A stretch of DNA of 49,959 nucleotides from an uncultured Porphyromonas sp. (GCF_900541275.1 NZ_UQJH01000010.1:1-49959); one strand, 5' to 3'. Positions 25,831-35,000 are shown, counted from the first letter of the stretch. The notes: generated by a model from the letters alone, not told the origin. Numbers and translations are program-made.

Positions 25831-26861
25831 CTATCCGGGAGTGGTTCGCCCGAGTCGGGATCGCAGAGCTCCGGTCGGCGCTGCATGAAGTCCCTCGTGT
25901 GGCGGTAGGGGTGGGCGGGCTCCATGTGGACTACCACGTGTGTCCGTACACCGAAGTGGTCCAGGAGCACCTGCTCAGTCTCGCTTGCGATGTCGTGTGC
26001 CTCGTAGAGGGTGAGGAGTCCGTCGGCTCGTATGTCCAGTTCGATAGAAAGCGTCTCAGACCCGATCATACGCGCCATGATGTGGTGGGGCGAGGTGGCA
26101 CCCGGGACGGTGCTGACGACGCTTCGGATCTCCTCCACTGTCTCAGCGTCTACGGTGCTGTCGGTGAGCTTGAGGATGGCAGGGCGGTAGACGCATATAC
26201 CGGAGCGGATGATGAGTCCACCGACGATGATGGCGGCGAGTGGCTCAAAGAGTGTCCCCTCCCCCGGGATCAGCCGAGCGCCCAGCACGCCTATCACCAC
26301 GGCTGAGGCGGAGAAGACGTCCGAGATGTGGTCCATCGCCTGAGCGTGGAGTGCGTCGGAGTGGGTCTCCTTTGCCTTTTGCTCAGTGTAGTAGTAGGTC
26401 ATGAGCTTCATCACGACCGTGCCGACGGCCACCCACAGGGCGATCACCTCAGGCTCCTTGGGGAGCACTCCTTCGCGGAAGAAGGCATAGAAGGTGCGGC
26501 AGGAGCCAAAGACGATCAGCACTCCCGTCACCAGCATCGACAGGGCGATCAGGAGCGAGCCGACGATCTCGTACTTGCCGTGGCCGTAGATGTGCTCGTC
26601 ATCCTCCTTAGGCTTCGCTGAGATGTGGAGGAAGATGTAGGTGATGATATTGGCACAGATGTCGAGGAGCGAATTGATCGCATCGGCAATCAGTGCAGCC
26701 GAGTGACCGGTGATACCGGCGAAGAGCTTTATCGGTGGCAGGAGAAAATTGACGAGTGAGGAGAAGGCGTAGGCTCGCTTTTTCTCCCGTTCGTTGGCCT
26801 CGATCTCTTGCTCGGTCACCGCTCGATCGTGGGGAGGGACTACTTCTCTCTCTTCACGCAT
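25827..26861 (-). CDS. Cation diffusion facilitator (CDF) transporter
   Basis: A 344-residue inner-membrane divalent-cation/proton antiporter (FieF/CzcD type) with about six membrane helices and a cytoplasmic ferredoxin-like C-terminal domain. Metal-site segments are ALIADAINSLLDICAN in helix 2 and HAQAMDHISDVFSAS in helix 5 (H-x-x-x-D). YGHGKYE between helices 2 and 3 is a family hallmark. The C-terminal domain (about 230-315) ends VHMEPAHP. The substrate metal (zinc, iron or manganese) cannot be read. It overlaps ftsQ by 22 nt and rnhB by 4 nt, taking the position where ftsA would be expected in a standard division cluster. Confidence 0.92.
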   Translation of the reverse strand: MREEREVVPPHDRAVTEQEIEANEREKKRAYAFSSLVNFLLPPIKLFAGITGHSAALIADAINSLLDICANIITYIFLHISAKPKEDDEHIYGHGKYEIVGSLLIALSMLVTGVLIVFGSCRTFYAFFREGVLPKEPEVIALWVAVGTVVMKLMTYYYTEQKAKETHSDALHAQAMDHISDVFSASAVVIGVLGARLIPGEGTLFEPLAAIIVGGLIIRSGICVYRPAILKLTDSTVDAETVEEIRSVVSTVPGATSPHHIMARMIGSETLSIELDIRADGLLTLYEAHDIASETEQVLLDHFGVRTHVVVHMEPAHPYRHTRDFMQRRPELCDPDSGEPLPDR

Positions 26862-27601
26862 ACGATCTGATTTTCATAGGAGAGCTTGACGAGGGCGTAC
26901 TTATTGGTCCCCACTTGTGGCTCAATGTCCTTGTAATAGATGGGTATCTTGGCGAGGTCCTGCTCGAGCGTCTCCAGCCCATGGAGCTCAAAGACCACGG
27001 TCCCGACTCTTGGGTAGAGGTGTATCTTGCTCTCTGAGATGATCTCGATGTAGCTGAAGAAGTGACTCCACTCGCTGTGGTCGTAGAGGTACTGCGCCAG
27101 CGGGTAGAGGACGTAGTGGATCGTGCCGTCGGTCATCGTGCCCTCTGCAAGGGGGACGTAGGCAGCGGAGCCTTGTCTCTGAGGGACGGAGATCCCCTCA
27201 TCATCGAGGTACCAGGAGGTACCGTTGCGGAAGTACCGGATGATCGGCGTGCGCTCGTGGACGACGACGTGGAGCCGCTTTGTCGAGGGGGAGATGAAGG
27301 CGGTGGCGCTGCGGATGTAGGTGGAGGCGTCCACCAGATCTCTCTCGATGCGGTCGGGGTCCACACCGCGTGAGACGCTGTCCTTGAGGTCGATCGGGAG
27401 TACCGCTGCCACCTCTCGCTCCCTGAGGAAGCGCCCCTTCCCTGTGTCCACGATACGGATCACCGTGCGGGAGGGGTGGATCGCGTAGGAGACGTGGCGC
27501 CGCGCAATGACAAAAGAGCAGCCGAGCAGCACCACCAATAGTGCCATCAGCGTGCAGCCGAGGATCCGGCGGACTTTCTCTTTCCTTGTGCGGCGTATCA
27601 T
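26840..27601 (-). CDS. ftsQ: Cell division protein FtsQ
   Basis: A 253-residue bitopic divisome protein: a short basic cytoplasmic tail, one membrane helix (LMALLVVLLGCSFVIA, about 18-34), then a periplasmic part with a POTRA-like region (about 45-115, VIRIVDTGKGRFLREREVAAVL) and the FtsQ domain (RTPIIRYFRNGTSWYLDDEG, and a terminal segment resembling ALVKLSYENQIVCVK). Sequence conservation in FtsQ is low, so the call rests also on position directly after murC. Here it is followed by a CDF transporter rather than ftsA. Confidence 0.85.
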   Translation of the reverse strand: MIRRTRKEKVRRILGCTLMALLVVLLGCSFVIARRHVSYAIHPSRTVIRIVDTGKGRFLREREVAAVLPIDLKDSVSRGVDPDRIERDLVDASTYIRSATAFISPSTKRLHVVVHERTPIIRYFRNGTSWYLDDEGISVPQRQGSAAYVPLAEGTMTDGTIHYVLYPLAQYLYDHSEWSHFFSYIEIISESKIHLYPRVGTVVFELHGLETLEQDLAKIPIYYKDIEPQVGTNKYALVKLSYENQIVCVKREK

Positions 27602-27612
27602 AGGCGTGTGGC

Positions 27613-29013
27613 TTACTGCTCTGATCTCCTGAGGTGGTCGATCACCTTTGGGATCTCAAACTCTATGTCCCCTGCACCCATCATCACCAGCACGTCGAAG
27701 GTGTGGTGCTCCAGCTCCTCCGGCAGTGCCTCGAGGGGTACTACCCTCTTGTGCGAGGAGGTGATCCGCTCAAGGAGTGCCTCCGAGGTGACGCCGGGGA
27801 TCGGCTCCTCGCGGGCGGGATAGATCGGGGCCAGGATGACATCGTCCACCGTGGAGAGCGCCTTGCCAAAGTCCTCCATAAAGTCCCTTGTGCGGCTGTA
27901 TAGGTGGGGCTGGAAGACGAGCGTGATGCGCTTCCCCGGGTAGAGCTCTCGTATCGAGAGGAGTGACCGGCGGACCTCACCCGGGTGGTGCGCGTACTCA
28001 TCGATCACCACGGGACCATCGGTACATATGCGGGTCCGCTCAAAGCGGCGGTGGATCCCGCGGTAGTCGGCAAGGGCGGGGCGGATCTCCTCCTCCGTCA
28101 GCCCCACGCGGAGCGCCATGGCGATGGCAGCGGTAGCGTTGAGGACATTGATCCGTATCGGTGTGCCCAGCTCGAGATGGCGGAGGACACCATCAGGGGT
28201 GTGTAGGTCAAAAAAGAGGTGCTCCCCCTCGTAGCTCACCCGGTCGTAGTGGTAGTCGCACTGCTCCGAGGCGCCATAGCGGTAGAGCCGGGTCCCCTTG
28301 GGAAGCGACTCCGGGTGGATCTCAGCAGACTCCTCAGCGATCACGAAGCCTCCGGGGCGCAGTAGCCCGACAAAGGTGCCAAAGGCTGCCACATACTCTG
28401 CCGCAGTGCCGTAGATATCGAGGTGGTCCGCCTCCGTCGCGGTGACGATCGCCGCATAGGGGGTCAGGCGGTGGAAGGAGCGGTCAAACTCGTCCGCCTC
28501 CACCACCACGTAGTCACTCTCCTCATCGAGAAGGAGATTATTTGAGTCGTAATTGAGCATCAGACCACCGATAAAGGCATTGACACCCAAGTGGGAGCGT
28601 CGCATCAGGTGGGCGAGGAGGGAGGAGGTGGTGGTCTTGCCGTGCGACCCGGCGACGCAGAGGGCCTTGTGCCTCCGAGTCACCTGCCCGAGGAGCTCAG
28701 CCCGCTTGATCTGCGGTACGTCGTGCTCCCGGTAGTAGGTCCGCAGTCCATTGTCCTCATGGATGGCGGGCGTGTAGACGACTGTCAGGCCTGGCTGATC
28801 CGCGCGGAAGGGCTCAGGCAGCAGCGTCGGATCGTCATCGTAGAGGATCTCCGCCCCGAGCGCCTCCAAGCGATCGGAGACCGGCTTCCGCACGTGGTCG
28901 TACCCCCCTATGGTGTAGCCGTAGTAGAGGAAATACTCAGCGAGGGCACTCATACCGATGCCCCCGATACCGATGAAGAAGATGGCTCTTGATGAGGGAT
29001 TAGGGTCGGGCAT
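27613..29013 (-). CDS. murC: UDP-N-acetylmuramate--L-alanine ligase MurC
   Basis: A Mur ligase of about 466 residues that adds L-alanine to UDP-MurNAc in the cytoplasm. The N-terminal UDP-binding loop FFIGIGGIGMSALAEY, the ATP-binding P-loop CVAGSHGKTTTSSLLAH, VVEADEFDRSF, the metal-site ATEADHLDIY and the C-terminal DEYAHHPGEVRRSL and YPAREEPIPGVTS are all present. The frame is open from 29049, but the start at 29013 leaves a normal N-terminus and overlaps murG by 14 nt. The order murG-murC-ftsQ is the usual one in the wall-division cluster. Confidence 0.96.
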   Translation of the reverse strand: MPDPNPSSRAIFFIGIGGIGMSALAEYFLYYGYTIGGYDHVRKPVSDRLEALGAEILYDDDPTLLPEPFRADQPGLTVVYTPAIHEDNGLRTYYREHDVPQIKRAELLGQVTRRHKALCVAGSHGKTTTSSLLAHLMRRSHLGVNAFIGGLMLNYDSNNLLLDEESDYVVVEADEFDRSFHRLTPYAAIVTATEADHLDIYGTAAEYVAAFGTFVGLLRPGGFVIAEESAEIHPESLPKGTRLYRYGASEQCDYHYDRVSYEGEHLFFDLHTPDGVLRHLELGTPIRINVLNATAAIAMALRVGLTEEEIRPALADYRGIHRRFERTRICTDGPVVIDEYAHHPGEVRRSLLSIRELYPGKRITLVFQPHLYSRTRDFMEDFGKALSTVDDVILAPIYPAREEPIPGVTSEALLERITSSHKRVVPLEALPEELEHHTFDVLVMMGAGDIEFEIPKVIDHLRRSEQ

Positions 29014-30136
29014 AGCGCTGGATCTCATCGACAATTCGTTGTGTGGCATCCGGTAGCCCGAGCTCCTTGGCAGCCGTCGCCATACGCTCGCACTGCTCCG
29101 GATGGCTCAGCATATCGAGTGCCGTCGGGACCAGGTCGGTCCCCGCCTTGCTGTCAGGCACCATCAGGGCAGCCCCGCGGTCGACGAGGGACTGAGCGTT
29201 GTGTGTCTGGTGGTCCTCGGCGACGTTGGGTGACGGGACGAGTATCGCCGGCAGCCCGAGGGCAGTCAGCTCAGAGATCGTGCCGGCACCGGCTCGTGAG
29301 ATGACGAGGTCAGCGATGGCATAGGCGTGGTCCATCTCGCTGATGAAGGGCATCAGGTGGATCGAGTCGAAGTCTCTCACCTGACGCTCCAGCCCACCGT
29401 AGTAGCTCTCGCCACACTGCCAGATCACCTGCAGGTCCTCCCGGTAGGCGAGCTGAGCGATCGACTCGAGGATGCTCTTATTGATCGTCCCGGCACCGAG
29501 GCTCCCACCGAGGATCAGGAGGGTCCTCTTGTCGGGCGAGAGGTCAAAGGTGGTATATGCCGCCCGGCTCTTCCGCTCCGTCTCCAGCAGGCTGTGGCGG
29601 ATCGGATTGCCTGTCAGGACGAGCTCGGGGGTGTCGGGGAAGAAACGGCGCATATGGGGGTAGGCGGTGCAGACGCACTTCGCTTTTTTTGCCACCAGCT
29701 TATTGGCCTTGCCGGCATAAGAATTTTGCTCCTGCACCACCACCGGTATACCGAAGTGACTGGCGGCGATCAGCGTCGGCGCACTGGCGTACCCGCCCAC
29801 ACCGACGACGACCTGGGGGTCAAAGTGGTGGACAAAGTCCTGCGCCTGCTTCGTGCTCTTGTAGAGCTGGGTGGTGAAGGGGATCAGCGAGAAAAGTCTC
29901 TTGAGCCCTCCTCCACTGGAGAGGCCGCGGACCGGTAGGAGGTGGATCGGGTAACCTGCTGCCGGCACCCGCTTTGCCTCCGCACGCCCCTCCGCACCGA
30001 CAAACTGGATGTCGCACTTCGGGAAGCGGCGGCGGATCTCATCCGCTATGGAGAGCGCCGGGAAGATATGACCACCGGTGCCACCACCACTGATGATGAC
30101 CCGATACAATTCTGTAGATGCTGTTTCTTTATCCAT
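29000..30136 (-). CDS. murG: UDP-GlcNAc:lipid II glycosyltransferase MurG
   Basis: A 378-residue peripheral membrane GT28 enzyme that makes lipid II from lipid I. Conserved blocks are ISGGGTGGHIFPALSIA (G-loop 1), VGVGGYASAPTLIAA, VVQEQNSYAGKANKL, LTGNPIRHSL, LLILGGSLGAGTIN, and SRAGAGTISELTALGLPAILVPSP for the donor sugar. The usual GMExxxVP motif reads GRAEAKRVP, a mild deviation. It lies 10 nt after ftsW on the transcribed strand and overlaps murC. Confidence 0.97.
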   Translation of the reverse strand: MDKETASTELYRVIISGGGTGGHIFPALSIADEIRRRFPKCDIQFVGAEGRAEAKRVPAAGYPIHLLPVRGLSSGGGLKRLFSLIPFTTQLYKSTKQAQDFVHHFDPQVVVGVGGYASAPTLIAASHFGIPVVVQEQNSYAGKANKLVAKKAKCVCTAYPHMRRFFPDTPELVLTGNPIRHSLLETERKSRAAYTTFDLSPDKRTLLILGGSLGAGTINKSILESIAQLAYREDLQVIWQCGESYYGGLERQVRDFDSIHLMPFISEMDHAYAIADLVISRAGAGTISELTALGLPAILVPSPNVAEDHQTHNAQSLVDRGAALMVPDSKAGTDLVPTALDMLSHPEQCERMATAAKELGLPDATQRIVDEIQRYARP

Positions 30137-30146
30137 AAAAGCAAGA

Positions 30147-31550
30147 CTATTCTGCCCCTCCGGACTTGGACTCCTCGCGGAGCCGCTCCTTCTGGTGCTT
30201 GGTTAATTCGTCAGTGAGCTGTATCTCCTCCTCCAGCTCCGGCACCTCCTCCAGGTCGATGATCCGGTCGGGATGTCCCGATACAGCAGCGTCCTGGTAG
30301 AGTCGTCGCTTATTGATGTCGTGTGCGATGCTCTGCACGATGGCGAAGTAGATCGCCGTGATGATGTACGAGGAGCCACCCTTGGAGATAAAGGGCAGCG
30401 TCTGTCCCGTCACCGGTAGCAGGTTGGCAGCCACCGCCATATTCATCATCGCCTGTGTGGTGACGAGTATCCCCACGCCCATCAGGACGAGGGTCCGGTA
30501 CATGCTTCGGGAGCGACTGGCGAGCATCCCGCAGCGGAAGAAGAAGACGAGGTAGAGGATCAGCAGTCCGGCAGAGCCAATGATGCCGTACTCCTCCACC
30601 ACCACATTGTACACATAGTCGGAGAAGGCCTGTGGGAGGAACTGCCGCAGCTCGCTCTGCCCCGGACCCTTGCCGATGACGTTGCTATTGGCGATCGCCT
30701 TCTGGGCCGCCACCACCTGGTAGTCGCTGCCCATGATGTCGTCGTAGGTCTCCTCATTGATCGGCTTTCCCCACTTCTCAAAGAATCCTGTGAGGCGACT
30801 GTACCCGGTCGAGGTACGACCGATGTCGACGACCGACCCCTTGGGCGCCACCATCACGACCAGTACCACCAGGGCGATGACTGAGCCGGCTCCGAGGGTG
30901 AGCCAGCGCATACTCTTCCGGTGCGCCCCGCCGACCCACATCATCAGGTAGACGATCAGAGCGAGGAAGACCGCCGTCGAGATATTCTCCATGAAGATCA
31001 GGAGGCAGGTGATCCCGGTGGCGATGATGATGGTCCAGAAGACCCGCAGCGATGAGTGGGTGTCATCGCTCCCGCGGAGGAGGCTGGCGGTGAAGTTGAT
31101 CAGCGTCAGTCGCGTCAGCTCCGAGGGCTGGAAGGTGAGGAAAAAGATCTTCAGCCACCGCTTCCCGCCATTGATCTCTATGCCGATGAAGGGCACCAGC
31201 ATCAGCAAGATGAGGGAGAAGACGAAGGCTATCGTCGATGATCGCAGATAGTATGAGCTCGGGACGTGCGACCCGAGGACGATGATGCCGAGGGCGCAGA
31301 CCACCAGGATCAGGTGCTTCAGGATCTGCCCAAAGAAATTTTGCCCGCTATTCTCTGCTCGAAACGCCTCCTGGCTCACGGCGGAGAAGACGACGATGAT
31401 GCTGATCAGCATCAGGGCAAAGGTCACGATCCAGATCCCCTTGTCGCCTACAAAGAGGTTGGACAGCCTGTCCCACCGAGCCCAGCGGACTCCCTTGGCG
31501 GCCGCCGGCTCGTCGCTCTCAGGCACGATGAATGGTCTCTCCTCAGCCAT
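30147..31550 (-). CDS. ftsW: Septal peptidoglycan polymerase FtsW (SEDS family)
   Basis: A 467-residue SEDS-family membrane protein (glycan polymerase) with about ten hydrophobic segments. Landmarks are NGGKRWLKIFFLTFQPSEL (P-S-E near the active site), LIFMENISTAVFLALIVY, QKAIANSNVIGKGPGQSEL, NVVVEEYGIIGSAGLLILY and LPVTGQTLPFISKGGSSY, a clear FtsW/RodA signature. The sequence has a hydrophilic N-terminal extension (about 35 residues) and a long charged C-terminal tail (about 55 residues, rich in E/K). Adjacency to murG points to FtsW rather than RodA. Upstream murD and mraY, usual neighbours, are absent; dedA precedes it by 3 nt. Confidence 0.94.
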   Translation of the reverse strand: MAEERPFIVPESDEPAAAKGVRWARWDRLSNLFVGDKGIWIVTFALMLISIIVVFSAVSQEAFRAENSGQNFFGQILKHLILVVCALGIIVLGSHVPSSYYLRSSTIAFVFSLILLMLVPFIGIEINGGKRWLKIFFLTFQPSELTRLTLINFTASLLRGSDDTHSSLRVFWTIIIATGITCLLIFMENISTAVFLALIVYLMMWVGGAHRKSMRWLTLGAGSVIALVVLVVMVAPKGSVVDIGRTSTGYSRLTGFFEKWGKPINEETYDDIMGSDYQVVAAQKAIANSNVIGKGPGQSELRQFLPQAFSDYVYNVVVEEYGIIGSAGLLILYLVFFFRCGMLASRSRSMYRTLVLMGVGILVTTQAMMNMAVAANLLPVTGQTLPFISKGGSSYIITAIYFAIVQSIAHDINKRRLYQDAAVSGHPDRIIDLEEVPELEEEIQLTDELTKHQKERLREESKSGGAE

Positions 31551-31553
31551 AAC

Positions 31554-32222
31554 TCACTTGCTCTTCTCCTGATCCTCGAGGCTCTCATCGAGGGACTTAC
31601 GCCGGTGTGCCCGGTACATCATTACCCCGAGTACGATCACCACCACGGCGATGATGATACGCCCGATCTCCGTGCTATAGCGGGAGACCATAGGGCTGAG
31701 CTGATCCATCGGCACGACGTGCTCGAGATACCACCCGATGGCGATCAGCACAGTATTCCAGAGGCCCGCCGCTAGCGCGGTGTAGAGGTAAAAGGGTGCC
31801 AGCGGCATCCGCGACAGCCCTGCCGGTAGCGAGATCAGCTGCCGGATCCCCGGGATCAGCCGACCGGTGAAGGTCGCCACCTTACCGTGCCGGACGAAAT
31901 ACTCCTCCGCGTGGCGCACCCCCTCCGCGCTGAGGAGGAAGAATGCCCCCACGCGGCTCCCGGCAAAAGCATAGACGACCGGGCGCCCGAGCCAGCGGGC
32001 GAGGAAGTAATTCACCGACGCCCCGATGAGCGCTCCGAGGGTGCCGAAGAAGAAGATCCCCACCACGCTCATCTCCCCCGTGCTCGCCGCCAGATAGGCT
32101 GCCGGTGGGATCACGATCTCACTCGGGAAGGGGATGAAGGAGCTCTCTATCGCCATCAGCAGTGTGATGGTGAGGTAATTGAGATGCTCCAGGCACCAAG
32201 CTATGAAGGGGATGCTCTCCAT
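31554..32222 (-). CDS. DedA-family membrane protein
   Basis: A 222-residue inner-membrane protein of the DedA/VTT family, members of which support lipid-carrier recycling and membrane homeostasis. Landmarks are ESSFIPFPSEIVIPPAAYLA (re-entrant loop with the conserved P-F-P-S-E), NYFLARWLGRP, FTGRLIPGIRQLISLPAGLSRM (the second re-entrant segment with R-x-x-P-x-x-R) and WNTVLIAIGWYLEH. Undecaprenyl-phosphate recycling by DedA proteins would suit its place beside ftsW and murG. It ends 3 nt before ftsW begins, and the large uncharacterised gene lies 6 nt upstream. Confidence 0.92.
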   Translation of the reverse strand: MESIPFIAWCLEHLNYLTITLLMAIESSFIPFPSEIVIPPAAYLAASTGEMSVVGIFFFGTLGALIGASVNYFLARWLGRPVVYAFAGSRVGAFFLLSAEGVRHAEEYFVRHGKVATFTGRLIPGIRQLISLPAGLSRMPLAPFYLYTALAAGLWNTVLIAIGWYLEHVVPMDQLSPMVSRYSTEIGRIIIAVVVIVLGVMMYRAHRRKSLDESLEDQEKSK

Positions 32223-32228
32223 CTGTTG

Positions 32229-34223
32229 CTATCCGAGCTGATCTGTCGGCAGAGGCTCCACCGACAGGGTGACAAAGTATGATCGCTGCTCACCAGTGAA
32301 GCGGTCACGCTTCCGGAAGACAAAGCCCCGGAGAGTGCAGCTGTCGCCCTCCGACAGCTCGATGGGCGCTAAGCTCTGGGAGAAAGTCCCCGTGACTCCT
32401 TCGTCCGTCTCTATCGTCACGCGGGACTCCTCCGTAGAGATCACCCGTGCGGGGACGAGGGGGAAGTCCGCCAGCGCCTCTTCCGGGTCGATGCGATGCG
32501 GAGCGAGCAGGAGCGCCCGCTGCTGGGCGGGACGCTTAGGTGTAGGCTTACGGATCGTGTCGTAGAGGAGGATAAAATTGACGAAGTCCCCGATCATAAA
32601 GTCCTCCTCCTCTCCCGGCAGATAGTGGTGCTTGCTCTCCGAGTCGATGAGGTGGAAGGCGTGCATCCCCTGGCTGTAGCCGGTGATGTAGGCGACCCTG
32701 AGGGGGAAGAGATCGCGAGGGTCCGCCTCCGAGGGCTCCATATGTACCACGATGGCGTGGCTGTCCTCCGGCTCGATAAACTTCACGTCGAAGAGCTTCC
32801 CTCTCAGGTCTCCCTCAGGCAGCCCCATCTCTGTGGGGTTGGTGAGCAGGACCCGTCCCTCGGGGCTGCTGAGCTTCAGCATCGGCACCACCTGCCGCAT
32901 CGGCTCCTTGAGGCGCAGGGCGATCACGTCCATCACGATCATCGGGGTGGCAGCGAGAGACCGGTACACATACGCCTCAGCAGGCTGGGCATCGAGGATG
33001 TAGTGTGCCTTATTCTCCTTATCCTCCTCCGTCCCCTCAGGGATCATCTCCTGCATCTTCTCGTAGCTCTGCGGTAGCTTCCGTCCCCTCTCTCCGGCGA
33101 TCTGTGCGATGATCCGCAGCTCCCGGAGGGCCTTGTCGTAGTCGCCACGGTCGATTAGTAGCTTAGCGTAGTGGAGCCGCACGGTGAGGAGATAGGGCTC
33201 GTAGTCGTCTGTCTCCTCCTTCAGCGCTTTGGCGAGGGCTGCTGCCTCCAGCGCCGGGTCGTCAGAGAGGAGCGAGGCGAGCTCGCCCCAGATGCGAGGC
33301 TCGGAGTAGATCATAAGCACCCGCTGATACTCCTCGAGTGCGGTCGCCCGCTCCCCCTCGAGGAGGTGCAGCCTCGCCTGAGTCAGCTTGACGAGGCGGT
33401 CGTCCGGGTATAGGCTCTCTAGTCCCGTGAAGAGCTCGTAGATCATCTCCGGCACCTTGGTCTCCCGCCGGTCCATCAGCTCCTCTATAGCAACCGTGAG
33501 GGCGCGGTCTACGAGGGAGGGCGTCTCCGGTCCGCGATCCTTACGCCCTTTACCACTGCCACGCTGCCAGTCCTCCGGGCGGAGAGACTTGGCGGGATCC
33601 CACTTAGTGAGGAAGTCGGTAAAGTCGAGGCGCTCCCTGAAGAGGCTCTTCACGCGCAATACTTGGTCGAGCACACGGGAGTTGAGTGCTGACGGACGCT
33701 CTATCTCGAGGCTGAGATAGATCCGCAGCGCTTGGCGTACCTCCTCGATTGTGATAAACTTATTACGTGACTCAAAGAAGTCGCTCACCACCTGGGCAAC
33801 CCGTGGATGGAGTGCCTTGTGTAGCCCCTCCTTGGAGTTGTGCCAGCTAAGGACTTTGTCAAAGGTCTGCCTGACCTGATCCCGCCTGTGGTAGGGGTTT
33901 TTCTCCGTCTGATAGCCGGTAAGTAGCTCATTCAGCTCCCCGAAGTGTGGCACCACGCTCTGACGTAGCGAGGCGAGGGACTCCTCTGCCATCGGCGCGG
34001 TAGCCCCCATGCCCTCAATAAGCGTCTCCATCTCCGCCACCATCTCAGCAGCGGTATCTATCTCACCACCCTCAATGACACCGGTGGCGACGTCCTTCAG
34101 CACCCAGAAGAGTGCCGACGAGGACCACTGATTGGGGGACTCCTTATAGTCCTCCCGGGCAAGCTTCACAGCGCTCTCCAGATCGCCCTCTTGGCGGAGG
34201 GCCATTACCTCTTTATATCCCAT
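32229..34223 (-). CDS. Large repeat-containing protein of unknown function
   Basis: A protein of about 664 residues that I do not recognise as a named family. No signal peptide or membrane helix is seen, so it should be cytoplasmic. Helical segments dominate the first two-thirds, with TPR-like units near the start (VMALRQEGDLESAVKLARED) and middle (RLHLLEGERATALEEYQRVL, LIDRGDYDKALRELRIIAQI). The last third is beta-rich and could form OB- or SH3-like folds (LRGKLFDVKFIEPEDSHAIV, ESRVTIETDEGVTGTFS, CTLRGFVFRKRDRFTG). A lysine/arginine-rich linker lies near the middle (GSGKGRKDRGPE). The start is set at 34223 (MGYKEVMALRQ); the frame is open from 34259. It is 6 nt from dedA and probably cotranscribed. 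A nucleic-acid- or protein-binding scaffold is a guess. Confidence 0.6.
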   Translation of the reverse strand: MGYKEVMALRQEGDLESAVKLAREDYKESPNQWSSSALFWVLKDVATGVIEGGEIDTAAEMVAEMETLIEGMGATAPMAEESLASLRQSVVPHFGELNELLTGYQTEKNPYHRRDQVRQTFDKVLSWHNSKEGLHKALHPRVAQVVSDFFESRNKFITIEEVRQALRIYLSLEIERPSALNSRVLDQVLRVKSLFRERLDFTDFLTKWDPAKSLRPEDWQRGSGKGRKDRGPETPSLVDRALTVAIEELMDRRETKVPEMIYELFTGLESLYPDDRLVKLTQARLHLLEGERATALEEYQRVLMIYSEPRIWGELASLLSDDPALEAAALAKALKEETDDYEPYLLTVRLHYAKLLIDRGDYDKALRELRIIAQIAGERGRKLPQSYEKMQEMIPEGTEEDKENKAHYILDAQPAEAYVYRSLAATPMIVMDVIALRLKEPMRQVVPMLKLSSPEGRVLLTNPTEMGLPEGDLRGKLFDVKFIEPEDSHAIVVHMEPSEADPRDLFPLRVAYITGYSQGMHAFHLIDSESKHHYLPGEEEDFMIGDFVNFILLYDTIRKPTPKRPAQQRALLLAPHRIDPEEALADFPLVPARVISTEESRVTIETDEGVTGTFSQSLAPIELSEGDSCTLRGFVFRKRDRFTGEQRSYFVTLSVEPLPTDQLG

Positions 34224-34505
34224 ACTCTCATACTCTATCACTCTTACTCTCATCCCCACGGGCGGGGGCTCGATGCTGTATCATAGCTCAGCCATAGGGT
34301 CTCCATCACACGGCCACATCATAAGACCGATGGAGGACATGGCACACGCTCTCTCCCACTTGCGGGAGCTGGTGCGTCGAGCCTCAGATCATCACCGAAG
34401 CGAGGGAGAGCCACTTTTCCCAAAGGGGCTCCCTCCGCTACTTCTCTCAGGGTCCGACAGGTGGTTCTCAGCCGCTCACCGGACCTCCGGATCGATGGAT
34501 CTCTC

Positions 34506-35000
34506 TCAGAAGGGCAGGTCGTCTACGCCGCCACCATTGCCACCCTCGCCCTGCTGGGGACCATAGGGCTGCTGCTGGGCACCATAGCCGGGCATACCCT
34601 GAGGAGCAGCCTGACCGCCGTAGCCGGGCATCCCCTGGGGGGCCTGAGGCTGGGGACCGAAGTTGCCCATCGGCTGACCGTAGGGGGTACCCGTCTGAGT
34701 GCCGGCCATCTGACCGGCATCGATCTTCACGATGTTGCGGACGCGGATGTCGGTGTACCACCGGTCGTTGTACTCGCGGCTATTGACGTAGAAGAAGACC
34801 TGCACGGCATCGCCCTGCTTCAGATTGTACCCCTTCACTCTGTCCTCACCGAAGACGGAGAAGTGGACCTTTGTCGGATACTCCTCCTGAGTCTCCACGA
34901 TATACTCTTGGACAAAGAAGTCCTTGCCTGTGTTTCTGCTTGTTCCCTTGCGTGGTTCCAGGATCTTGATGATGGTTCCGGTCAGTTGTCCTTCGTTCAT
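34506..35000 (-). CDS. DUF3127 protein with SSB-like acidic C-terminal tip
   Basis: A 164-residue cytoplasmic protein. The first 90 or so residues are a DUF3127 OB-like domain (GQLTGTIIKILEPRKGTSRNTG, FFVQEYIVETQEEYPTKVHF, VQVFFYVNSREYNDRWYTDI). The rest is a glycine/proline/glutamine-rich linker with imperfect repeats of PQGMPGYG, ending in GGGVDDLPF. This overall plan (OB fold, flexible low-complexity linker, acidic tip ending in aromatic F) is that of single-stranded-DNA-binding protein SSB, whose tip recruits repair and replication proteins. Binding to DNA is inferred. It sits between trpS and the large unknown gene on the minus strand; the 282-nt gap to the latter shows no clear promoter. 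Confidence 0.85.
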   Translation of the reverse strand: MNEGQLTGTIIKILEPRKGTSRNTGKDFFVQEYIVETQEEYPTKVHFSVFGEDRVKGYNLKQGDAVQVFFYVNSREYNDRWYTDIRVRNIVKIDAGQMAGTQTGTPYGQPMGNFGPQPQAPQGMPGYGGQAAPQGMPGYGAQQQPYGPQQGEGGNGGGVDDLPF

